DNA of 64,000 bases from Acanthacorydalis orientalis. Lineage: Eukaryota > Arthropoda > Insecta > Megaloptera > Corydalidae. Below the pieces are notes generated by a model. That model searched no databases, was not told the origin of the DNA, and worked only from the letters and a program-made list of their open reading frames with translations. The position numbers and the translations under genes are program-made. Within the stretch, counting starts at the first letter, position 1. Each line of letters opens with the position of its first letter. The stretch is taken from contig CM068315.1 of the NCBI GenBank assembly GCA_034766995.1, positions 47,565,162 to 47,629,161 of the forward strand, given 5' to 3'. Positions 12,201 to 24,556 of this stretch are shown here, one piece after another.

Positions 12201-15200
12201 GGTTAAAAATTAGGTTTTTCGGGCAAAATAAGGCCATTTTGGCAAATAATCGGATCGAATAGCACACCACGAGATAGATAATTTCAAGGCGCATCTAACG
12301 ATGTACGACATTAGCCATTTCGCACTTAATTTCGACTACTTATAGCCGAAAAACTGTTTAAAAAATGGGTTTTTCGGGCAAAATAAGGCCATTTTGGCAA
12401 ATAATCGGATCGAATCGCACACCACGAGATAGATAATTTCAAGACGCATCTAACGATGTACGACATTAGCAATTTCGCATTTAATTTCGACTACTTATGG
12501 CGGAAAAACTGGTTGAAAAATGGGTTTTTTGGAAAAAATAAGGCCATTTTGGCAAATGATCGGATCGAATCGCACACCACGTGATAGATAATTTCAAGAC
12601 GCATCTAACGATATACGACATTACCCATTTCGCACTTAATTTCGACTACTTATAGCCGAAAAACTGGCTGAAAAATGGGTTTTTTGGGCAAAATAAGGCC
12701 ATTTTGGAAAATGATTGGATCGATTCGCACACCACGTGATAGATAATTTCAAGACGCATCTAATGATATACGACATTATCCACATTGCACTTAATTTCGA
12801 CTACTTATAGCCGAAAAACTGTTTAAAAAATGGGTTTTTAGGGCAAAATAAGGCCATTTTGGCAAATAATCGGATCGAATCGCACACCACGAGATAGATA
12901 ATTTTAAGACGCATCTAACGATATGCGATATGAGCCGGTTCGCATTTAAATTCGACTACTTATGGCCGAAAAACTGATTAAAAAATAGGTTTTTCGGGCA
13001 AAATAAGGCCGTTTTGGCAAATAACTGGATCGAATTGCACACCACGAGATAGATAATTTCAAGACGCATCTAACGATGTACGACATTAGCCATTTCGCAT
13101 TTAATTTCGACTACTTATGGCCGAAAAACTGGTTGAAAATGGGTTTTTTGGGCAAAATAAGGCCATTTTGGCAAATAATCGGATCGATTCGCACACCACG
13201 TGATAGATAATTTCAAGACGCATCTAACGATGTACGACATTAGCCATTTCGCACTTAATTTCGACTACTTATAGCCGAAAAACTGTTTAAAAAATGGGTT
13301 TTTTGGGCAAAATAAGGCCATTTTGGCAAATAATCGGATCGTTTCGCACACCACGTGATAGATAATTTCAAGACGCATCTAACGATGTACGACATTAGCC
13401 ATTTCGCACTTAATTTCGACTACTTATAGCCGAAAAACTGTTTGAAAAATGGGTTTTTTGGGCAAAATAAGGCCATTTTGGCAAATAACTGGAACGAATT
13501 GCACACCACGAGATAGATAATTTTAAGACGCATCTAACGATATGCGATATGAGCCGGTTCGCATTTAAATTCGACTACTTATGGCCGAAAAACTGATTGA
13601 AAAATAGGTTTTTCGGGCAAAATAAGGCCGTTTTGGCAAATAACTGGATCGAATTGCACACCACGAGATAGATAATTTCAAGTCGCATCTAACGATGTAC
13701 GACATTAGCCATTTCGCATTTAATTTCGACTACTTATGGCCGAAAAACTGATTGAAAAATAGGTTTTTTGGGCAAAATAAGGCCATTTTGGCAAATAATC
13801 GGATCGATTCGCACACCACGAGATAGATAATTTCAAGACGCATCTAACGATGTACGACATTAGCCATTTCGCACTTAATTTCGACTACTTATAGCCGAAA
13901 AACTGTTTAAAAAATGGGTTTTTTGGGCAAAATAAGGCCATTTTGGCAAATAATCGGATCGATTCGCACACCACGTGATAGATAATTTCAAGACGCATCT
14001 AACGATGTACGACATTAGCCATTTCGCACTTAATTTCGACTACTTATAGCCGAAAAACTGTTTGAAAAATGGGTTTTTTGGGCAAAATAAGGCCATTTTG
14101 GCAAATAACTGGAACGAATTGCACACCACGAGATAGATAATTTCAAGACGCATCTAACGATGTACGACATTAGCCATTTCGCATTTAATTTCGACTACTT
14201 ATGGCCGAAAAACTGGTTGAAAAATTGGTTTTTTGGGCAAAATAAGGCCATTTTGGCAAATAATCGGATCGAATCGAACACCACGAGATAGATAATTTCA
14301 AGACGCATCTAACGATGTACGACATTAGCCATTTCGCACTTAATTTCGACTACTTATAGCCGAAAAACTGTTTAAAAAATGGGTTTTTTGGGCAAAATAA
14401 GGCCATTTTGGCAAATAATCGGATCGATTCGCACACCACGAGATAGATAATTTCAAAACGCATCTAACGATGTACGACATTAGCCATTTCGCACTTAATT
14501 TCGACTACTTATAGCCGAAAAACTGTTTGAAAAATGGGTTTTTTGGGCAAAATAAGGCCATTTTGGCAAATAATCGGATCGAATCGCACACCACGTGATA
14601 GATAATTTGAAGACGCATCTAACGATGTACGACATTAGCCATTTCGCATTTAATTTCGACTACTTATGGCCGAAAAACTGGTTGAAAAATGGGTTTTTTG
14701 GGCAAAATAAGGCCATTTTGGCAAATAACTGGATCGAATTGCACACCACGAGATAGATAATTTTAAGACGCATCTAACGATATGCGATATGAGCCGGTTC
14801 GCATTTAAATTCGACTACTTATGGCCGAAAAACTGATTGAAAAATAGGTTTTTCGGGCAAAATAAGGCCGTTTTGGCAAATAACTGGATCGAATTGCACA
14901 CCACGAGATAGATAATTTCAAGTCGCATCTAACGATGTACGACATTAGCCATTTCGCATTTAATTTCGACTACTTATGGCCGAAAAACTGATTGAAAAAT
15001 AGGTTTTTTGGGCAAAATAAGGCCATTTTGGCAAATAATCGGATCGATTCGCACACCACGAGATAGATAATTTCAAGACGCATCTAACGATGTACGACAT
15101 TAGCCATTTCGCACTTAATTTCGACTACTTATAGCCGAAAAACTGTTTAAAAAATGGGTTTTTTGGGCAAAATAAGGCCATTTTGGCAAATAATCGGATC

Positions 15201-18200
15201 GATTCGCACACCACGAGATAGATAATTTCAAGACGCATCTAACGATGTACGACATTAGCCATTTCGCACTTAATTTCGACTACTTATAGCCGAAAAACTG
15301 TTTGAAAAATGGGTTTTTTGGGCAAAATAAGGCCATTTTGGCAAATAACTGGAATGAATTGCACACCACGAGATAGATAATTTCAAGACGCATCTAACGA
15401 TGTACGACATTAGCCATTTCGCACTTAATTTCGACTACTTATAGCCGAAAAACTGTTTAAAAAATGGGTTTTTTGGGCAAAATAAGGCCATTTTGGCAAA
15501 TAATCGGATCGATTCGCACACCACGAGATAGATAATTTCAAGACGCATCTAACGATGTACGACATTAGCCATTTTGCACTTAATTTCGACTACTTATAGC
15601 CGAAAAACTGATTGAAAAATGGGTTTTTCGGGCAAAATAAGGCCATTTTGGCAAATAATCGGATCGAATCGCACACCACGAGATAGATAATTTCAAGACG
15701 CATCTAACGATGTACGACATTAGCCATTTCGCACTTAATTTCGACTACTTATGGCCGAAAAACTGGTTGAAAATGGGTTTTTTGGGCAAAATAAGGCCAT
15801 TTTGGCAAATAATCGGATCGATTCGCACACCACGTGATAGATAATTTCAAGACGCATCTAACGATGTACGACATTAGCCATTTCGCACTTAATTTCGACT
15901 ACTTATAGCCGAAAAACTGTTTGAAAAATGGGTTTTTTGGGCAAAATAAGGCCATTTTGGCAAATAACTGGAACGAATTGCACACCACGAGATAGATAAT
16001 TTCAAGACGGATCTAACGATGTACGACATTAGCCATTTCGCACTTAATTTCGACTACTTATAGCCGAAAAACTGTTTAAAAAATGGGTTTTTAGGGCAAA
16101 ATAAGGCCATTTTGGCAAATAATCGGATCGAATCGCACACCACGAGATAGATAATTTTAAGACGCATCTAACGATGTACGACATTAGCCATTTTGCACTT
16201 AATTTCGACTACTTATAGCCGAAAAACTGATTGAAAAATGGGTTTTTCGGGCAAAATAAGGCCATTTTGGCAAATAATCGGATCGAATCGCACACCACGA
16301 GATAGATAATTTCAAGACGCATCTAACGATGTACGACATTAGCAATTTCGCACTTAATTTCGACTACTTATAACCGAAAAACTGACTGAAAAATGGGTTT
16401 TTCGGGCAAAATAAGGCCATTTTGGCAAATAATCGGATCGAATCGCACACCACGAGATAGATAATTTTAAGACGCATCTAACGATGTACGACATTAGCCA
16501 TTTCGCACTTAATTTCGACTACTTATAGCCGAAAAACTGTTTGAAAAATGGGTTTTTTGGGCAAAATAAGGCCATTTTGGCAAATAATCGGATCGATTCG
16601 CACACCACGTGATAGATAATTTCAAGACGCATCTAACGATGTACGACATTAGCCATTTCGCATTTAATTTCGACTACTTATGGCCGAAAAACTGGTTGAA
16701 AAATGGGTTTTTTGGGCAAAATAAGGCCATTTTGGCAAATAACTGGATCGAATTGCACACCACGAGATAGATAATTTTAAGACGCATCTAACGATATGCG
16801 ATATGAGCCGGTTCGCATTTAAATTCGACTACTTATGGCCGAAAAACTGATTGAAAAATAGGTTTTTCGGGCAAAATAAGGCCATTTTGGCAAATAATCG
16901 GATCGAATCGCACACCACGTGATAGATAATTTGAAGACGCATCTAACGATGTACGACATTAGCCATTTCGCACTTAATTTCGACTACTTATAGCCGAAAA
17001 ACTGTTTAAAAAATGGGTTTTTTGGGCAAAATAAGGCCATTTTGGCAAATAATCGGATCGATTCGCACACCACGAGATAGATAATTTCAAGACGCATCTA
17101 ACGATGTACGACATTAGCCATTTCGCACTTAATTTCGACTACTTATAGCCGAAAAACTGTTTGAAAAATGGGTTTTTTGGGCAAAATAAGGCCATTTTGG
17201 CAAATAATCGGATCGAATCGCACACCACGTGATAGATAATTTCAAGACGCATCTAACGATGTACGACATTAGCCATTTCGCACTTAATTTCGACTACTTA
17301 TAGCCGAAAAACTGATTGAAAAATGGGTTTTTCGGGCAAAATAAGGCCATTTTGGCAAATAATCGGATCGAATCGCACACCACGAGATAGATAATTTCAA
17401 GACGCATCTAACGATGTACGACATTAGCAATTTCGCACTTAATTTCGACTACTTATAACCGAAAAACTGATTGAAAAATAGGTTTTTCGGGCAAAATAAG
17501 GCCATTTTGGCAAATAATCGGATCGAATCGCACACCACGTGATAGATAATTTGAAGACGCATCTAACGATGTACGACATTAGCCATTTCGCATTTAATTT
17601 CGACTACTTATAGCCGAAAAACTGTTTAAAAAATGGGTTTTTTGGGCAAAATAAGGCCATTTTGGCAAATAATCGGATCGATTCGCACACCACGAGATAG
17701 ATAATTTCAAGACGCATCTAACGATGTACCACATTAGCCATTTCGCACTTAATTTCGACTACTTATAGCCGAAAAACTGATTGAAAATGGGTTTTTCGGG
17801 CAAAATAAGGCCATTTTGGCAAATAATCGGATCGAATAGCACACCACGAGATAGATAATTTCAAGGCGCATCTAACGATGTACGACATTAGCCATTTCGC
17901 ACTTAATTTCGACTACTTATAGCCGAAAAACTGTTTAAAAAATGGGTTTTTTGGGCAAAATAAGGCCATTTTGGCAAATAATCGGATCGAATCGCACACC
18001 ACGTGATAGATAATTTGAAGACGCATCTAACGATGTACGACATTAGCCATTTCGCATTTAATTTCGACTACTTATGGCCGAAAAACTGGTTGAAAAATGG
18101 GTTTTTTGGGCAAAATAAGGCCATTTTGGCAAATAATCGGATCGATTCGCACACCACGAGATAGATAATTTCAAGACGCATCTAACGATGTACGACATTA

Positions 18201-21200
18201 GCCATTTCGCACTTAATTTCGACTACTTATAGCCGAAAAACTGTTTAAAAAATGGGTTTTTTGGGCAAAATAAGGCCATTTTGGCAAATAATCGGATCGA
18301 TTCGCACACCACGAGATAGATAATTTCAAGACGCATCTAACGATGTACGACATTAGCCATTTCGCACTTAATTTCGACTACTTATAGCCGAAAAACTGTT
18401 TGAAAAATGGGTTTTTTGGGCAAAATAAGGCCATTTTGGCAAATAATCGGATCGATTCGCACACCACGTGATAGATAATTTCAAGACGCATCTAACGATG
18501 TACGACATTAGCCATTTCGCATTTAATTTCGACTACTTATGGCCGAAAAACTGGTTGAAAAATGGGTTTTTTGGGCAAAATAAGGCCATTTTGGCAAATA
18601 ATCGGATCGAATCGCACACCACGCGATAGATAATTTCAAGACGCATCTAACGATGTACGACATTAGCCATTTCGCATTTAATTTCGACTACTTATGGCCG
18701 AAAAACTGGTTGAAAAATTGGTTTTTTGGGCAAAATAAGGCCATTTTGGCAAATAATCGGATCGAATCGAACACCACGAGATAGATAATTTCAAGACGCA
18801 TCTAACGATGTACGACATTAGCCATTTCGCACTTAATTTCGACTACTTATAGCCGAAAAACTGTTTAAAAAATGGGTTTTTTGGGCAAAATAAGGCCATT
18901 TTGGCAAATAATCGGATCGAATCGCACACCACGTGATAGATAATTTGAAGACGCATCTAACGATGTACGACATTAGCCATTTCGCATTTAATTTCGACTA
19001 CTTATGGCCGAAAAACTGGTTGAAAATGGGTTTTTTGGGCAAAATAAGGCCATTTTGGCAAATAATCGGATCGAATCGCACACCACGTGATAGATAATTT
19101 GAAGACGCATCTAACGATGTACGACATTAGCCATTTCGCATTTAATTTCGACTACTTATGGCCGAAAAACTGGTTGAAAAATTGGTTTTTTGGGCAAAAT
19201 AAGGCCATTTTGGCAAATAATCGGATCGAATCGAACACCACGAGATAGATAATTTCAAGACGCATCTAACGATGTACGACATTAGCCATTTCGCACTTAA
19301 TTTCGACTACTTATAGCCGAAAAACTGTTTGAAAAATGGGTTTTTTGGGCAAAATAAGGCCATTTTGGCAAATAACTGGATCGAATTGCACACCACGAGA
19401 TAGATAATTTGAAGACGCATCTAACGATATGCGATGTGAGCCATTTCGCGTTTAATTTCGACCACTTATGGCCGAAAAACTGGTTGAAAAATGGGTTTTT
19501 TGGGCAAAATAAGGCCATTTTGGCAAATAATCGGATCGAATCGCACACCACGTGATAGATAATTTGAAGACGCATCTAACGATGTACGACATTAGCCATT
19601 TCGCATTTAATTTCGACTACTTATGGCCGAAAAACTGATTGAAAATGGGTTTTTTGGGCAAAATAAGGCCATTTTGGCAAATAATCGGATCGAATAGCAC
19701 ACCACGTGATAGATAATTTGAAGACGCATCTAACGATATGCGATGTGAGCCATTTCGCGTTTAATTTCGACCACTTATGGCCGAAAAACTGGTTGAAAAA
19801 TGGGTTTTTTGGGCAAAATAAGGCCATTTTGGCAAATAATCGGATCGAATCGCACACCACGTGATAGATAATTTGAAGACGCATCTAACGATGTACGACA
19901 TTAGCCATTTCGCATTTAATTTCGACTACTTATGGCCGAAAAACTGGTTGAAAATGGGTTTTTTGGGCAAAATAAGGCCATTTTGGCAAATAATCGGATC
20001 GAATAGCACACCACGAGATAGATAATTTCAAGACGCATCTAACGATGTACGACATTAGCCATTTCGCATTTAATTTCGACTACTTATGGCCGAAAAACTG
20101 GTTGAAAATGGGTTTTTTGGGCAAAATAAGGCCATTTTGGCAAATAACTGGAACGAATTGCACACCACGAGATAGATAATTTCAAGACGGATCTAACGAT
20201 GTACGACATTAGCCATTTCGCATTTAATTTCGACTACTTATGGCCGAAAAACTGGTTGAAAAATTGGTTTTTTGGGCAAAATAAGGCCATTTTGGCAAAT
20301 AATCGGATCGAATCGCACACCACGTGATAGATAATTTGAAGACGCATCTAACGATGTACGACATTAGCCATTTCGCATTTAATTTCGACTACTTATAGCC
20401 GAAAAACTGTTTGAAAAATGGGTTTTTTGGGCAAAATAAGGCCATTTTGGCAAATAATCGGATCGAATCGCACACCACGTGATAGATAATTTGAAGACGC
20501 ATCTAACGATGTACGACATTAGCCATTTCGCATTTAATTTCGACTACTTATGGCCGAAAAACTGGTTGAAAATGGGTTTTTTGGGCAAAATAAGGCCATT
20601 TTGGCAAATAATCGGATCGAATAGCACACCACGTGATAGATAATTTGAAGACGCATCTAACGATGTACGACATTAGCCATTTCGCACTTAATTTCGACTA
20701 CTTATAGCCGAAAAACTGTTTAAAAAATGGGTTTTTTGGGCAAAATAAGGCCATTTTGGCAAATAATCGGATCGAATCGCACACCACGTGATAGATAATT
20801 TGAAGACGCATCTAACGATGTACGACATTAGCCATTTCGCATTTAATTTCGACTACTTATGGCCGAAAAACTGGTTGAAAAATGGGTTTTTTGGGCAAAA
20901 TAAGGCCATTTTGGCAAATAATCGGATCGAATCGCACACCACGTGATAGATAATTTGAAGACGCATCTAACGATGTACGACATTAGCCATTTCGCATTTA
21001 ATTTCGACTACTTATGGCCGAAAAACTGGTTGAAAATGGGTTTTTTGGGCAAAATAAGGCCATTTTGGCAAATAACTGGAACGAATTGCACACCACGAGA
21101 TAGATAATTTCAAGACGGATCTAACGATGTACGACATTAGCCATTTCGCATTTAATTTCGACTACTTATGGCCGAAAAACTGGTTGAAAATTAGGTTTTT

Positions 21201-21888
21201 CGGGCAAATTTAGGCTTTTTTCGAAGATAATCGATTCGAATTGCACACCACGAGATAGATAATTTTAAGACGCATCTAACGATATGCGATATGAGCCGGT
21301 TCGCATTTAAATTCGACTACTTATGGCCGAAAAACTGGTTGAAAAATGGGTTTTTTGAGCAAAATAAGGCCATTTTGGCAAATAATTGGATCGAATCGCA
21401 CACCACGAGATAGATAATTTCAAGACGCATCTAACGATGTACGACATTAGCCATTTCGCACTTAATTTCGACTACTTATAGCCGAAAAACTGTTTAAAAA
21501 ATGGGTTTTTTGGGCAAAATAAGGCCATTTTGGCAAATAATCGGATCGAATCGCACACCACGTGATAGATAATTTGAAGACGCATCTAACGATGTACGAC
21601 ATTAGCCATTTCGCATTTAATTTCGACTACTTATAGCCGAAAAACTGTTTGAAAAATGGGTTTTTTGGGCAAAATAAGGCCATTTTGGCAAATAACTGGA
21701 TCGAATTGCACACCACGAGATAGATAATTTCAAGACGCATCTAACGATGTACGACATTAGCCATTTCGCATTTAATTTCGACTACTTATGGCCGAAAAAC
21801 TGGTTGAAAATGGGTTTTTTGGGCAAAATAAGGCCATTTTGGCAAATAATCGGATCGAATCGCACACCACGCGATAGATAATTTTAAG
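3205..21888. repeat. 155-bp satellite array, about 120 monomers
   Basis: A head-to-tail array has a period of 155 bp, with some 154-bp monomers from a GAAAATGGG versus GAAAAATGGG deletion. The monomer includes CACACCACGAGATAGATAAT, GACGCATCTAACGATG, TTCGACTACTTATAGCCG and AAGGCCATTTTGGCAAATAA. Two main subtypes differ at the middle: type A has GATGTACGACATTAGCCA and type B has GATATGCGATATGAGCCGG. Type B starts occur at 3472, 4092, 4245, 5329, 6567, 7497, 8117, 8427, 8580, 9665, 10749, 11990, 12920, 13539, 14779, 16793 and 21281. Hybrid monomers (GATATGCGATGTGAGCCA) occur near 19,428 and 19,736. Each monomer also has a weak dyad, GCCGAAAAAC with GTTTTTCGGGC. There is no coding content; open frames here (for example 10,759-10,950 and 19,297-19,884) are repeat translations. 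Satellites of this size are often centromeric or pericentromeric, but nothing here proves that role. Confidence 0.95.
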
Positions 21889-21971
<83 letters not shown>

Positions 21972-21974
21972 TAT

Positions 21975-22061
<87 letters not shown>

Positions 22062-22063
22062 AA
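21889..22063. repeat. (TA)n microsatellite closing the satellite array
   Basis: Near-pure TA dinucleotides with a few TATGTA, ATAAAT and ATATTATA interruptions directly follow the last 155-bp monomer, which is cut at TTTTAAGA. The tract marks the border between the satellite block and single-copy DNA. Confidence 0.93.
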
Positions 22064-22950
22064 GAATTATTTCATTAGAATAGATGTAAAATAGTTGAAA
22101 CAAATAATAAAATATAATTACATATATATAATTACTGATGCTTAACCCGATGTACTGATATTAAATTTACTTACAATACATGAAAAAATAATGACCAGCA
22201 ACTACACATCAACTGCACAACAAACAATCTTGCACAATAAACTGCACAACAGTCAACTGCACATTTAACCATCCGACTATTTCAATTCTCTAAACACAAC
22301 AGTGATTTTCACAGTGACATGACTCAAAGCAACGAAACGTGATACTAAAATTCCCATTGCATTGTGGATACACATTCAAGTACAGGTTCATACTAGCACT
22401 GAGATTATGCGTTACTATGAGAAAAAATATTATGATAGATTTACTAAATAAATGAATTATGTCTGTACGTACCTTTATATATTTCAATTTAATTCTCAAC
22501 ACATATAACAATATATAATCATACTTGCGCAAATAATTAAACATATTTGTATATTATCATCTAAATATATTCATGCTGTCTAAATATACTATATTTTATA
22601 CATATAATTTTTAAATCAAAATGTCTATTGGTCAAAATAAATATTATATACATTTTAAGATCCAACATTGATTCAGTTTAAAGATAATATAAAACAAATT
22701 AATTAACCAATTTGTTTATTTATCAATAATCTTCTTAATAATTTTTTCTCTGTCGTGGGAACATAGTATATTCAAATTGTTAGCAAACCTTACAATAATT
22801 TGAATTTTTTGAGAATAATTAATTGATACAATGTAATAGTTAAAAAAAAGCTAACTTACCGCTAACAAAATTTTAATTGGAATATTATAATAACATTTAT
22901 GACATTCAAATTAGACCTATAAAACTCAGATTTTCCACATCCATGTTTTC
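22064..22950. other. AT-rich spacer, no gene recognised
   Basis: Single-copy AT-rich DNA with a small cluster of ACTGCACAAC-like motifs at about 22,200-22,265. An 84-codon minus-strand frame (22,290-22,544) has no recognisable domain or convincing splice partner and is not called as a gene. Confidence 0.6.
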
Positions 22951-23525
22951 CTAGAAAAATATCTATCTGGGCCAGCTTATCATCAAAGATGGACCATCCA
23001 TTGAAGAAATTAACACGAGAATAAAAATGGGCTGGAGCGCAGTTGAACGGAACGCCGCGATATCTAAATCAACAATCCCACTGTTTGAAGAAAAAAGTAT
23101 TCGATCAAAGTATAGCTACCAATCCTTACCAACGGCAATGAAACATTGGTACTTAATGCCAAAATCAATCAGAGACTCAAAACAGCATAGAAAAGTATGG
23201 AAAGATGCATTCTAGGAATAACGAGATGAGATAGAAAAAGAATAGAATGGATACGAAAACCGACAAGTCACAGATGTAATAAGAAAATTTTAATCCAGAA
23301 TGAAAATGGACGGGGCATGTTGCAAGAAGAGAAGACAACCGATGTACAACAGAAATTATTACCTGGAAACCAAAGAATAGAAAAAGACCAAGAAAGAGAC
23401 CAATGAGCTGGTGGGATAAGGAAATTAAATTTTTCTTTGGAAACCAGCGGGAAAAAGAGGCATTCAATCGTACAAAATGGAAAATCATAGAAATCGTTAT
23501 CCAGCAGTGGATTGACAGAGGCTGA
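22951..23525 (+). pseudogene. 3' end of a non-LTR (RTE-like) retrotransposon ORF, decayed
   Basis: Broken reading frames on the plus strand keep the C-terminal signature of a LINE reverse transcriptase. In order I read YLGQLI, RIKMGWSAVERNAAI, LPTAMKHW, GHVARREDN, a KRPRKRP stretch, a WKPK segment, and QQWIDRG followed by TGA at 23,523. Frames shift and stops (for example TAG after 23,212) interrupt the protein, so it is dead. Only the last ~190 codons are present, which fits a 5'-truncated LINE copy. The stop is followed by a short (TA)n-type tail, which is common for RTE-like elements. The clade call rests on remembered motif order and is less certain than the LINE call itself. Confidence 0.75.
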
Positions 23526-24556
23526 TATATATATACATATATATACTTATGATAATCATTTTTTTTATTTTATCAGGCAATAGTTAAATCATGGATGATT
23601 CATTTGTGTAATAATGATTCATCTTTACTAAATTGATTATTTGTCTAAAAAACATTACTAAAAAGCCTTTTATTTATAGATTGACTAGAAAATACGAATA
23701 TAAATGTATTTAACAGACCACAAAAGGAATCTTTCCAACACATGAATGATAAACAAAATCAAATTGTATGACATCTTATTTTTAGTACGAAAAGAAAAAT
23801 TATTAAAAACAGATGAGATGTGATTTAATTGTCCTTTATCATAACAGATTGTACTTAAATAAAATACAATTTATTCAATTGAAACATAAATATACAGAAT
23901 AAGATCGTCGTATTAGTCTTACTATTTTCAATAGTAAAGTATCGTTTTGAAGTAATTTCTACTACTCTATTTATATATATTTTCTTTATTCTTTTACAGC
24001 AATTTTTATTTTATTCTTTCCAACGAAGAAATATATTAACTGTTAAATAAAATTGAAAATACATAATTCTTACCCATATATTGGTTAAATTGTAAAATAA
24101 AAAGTATAATTTATTTGTTAAAATAAATGTATTAATTTTATTGTTTGTTTATAATTTTGTTTTCCACATCTAAAAAAATATTGTAGGAGAATCAAATGCT
24201 CCGATAAACTGTTCAATTAGGAGAAATATTTTGCCTATATCACAAAAATCCGATCAAATTATATACAAAATATTTTTATTACAAAAAATTATTCAGTATA
24301 TTTCATTTTGAGGCGTACTTCTATATTTCTGAATAAGTACGTATTAAAAAAGAAATATTGATATTTATATTTAATAAAGATTAATTCGTTGTAGACCAAT
24401 ACCTTTGGAATGTTTAAAACATAAATACAATATTAATGTTAATTTGTATATAAACATTTGAGCATGTATGAGAAGTATCTTAAAAACATTTGTTGAATAC
24501 AAACAAATAGGTTATTATTTTAGTAACATCAGTAGTTAGCAAAATATATTTTCTTT
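23526..24556. other. AT-rich spacer downstream of tilB
   Basis: About 1 kb of AT-rich DNA with no supported gene. It separates the LINE relic from the stop codon of the minus-strand tilB gene, so its right end should contain the tilB 3' UTR. No clear terminator or RNA gene was seen. Confidence 0.6.

Noticed and set aside
22290..22544. Minus-strand 84-codon ORF with several cysteines near its end
   Set aside because: No recognisable family, no clear splice partner, AT-driven composition upstream.
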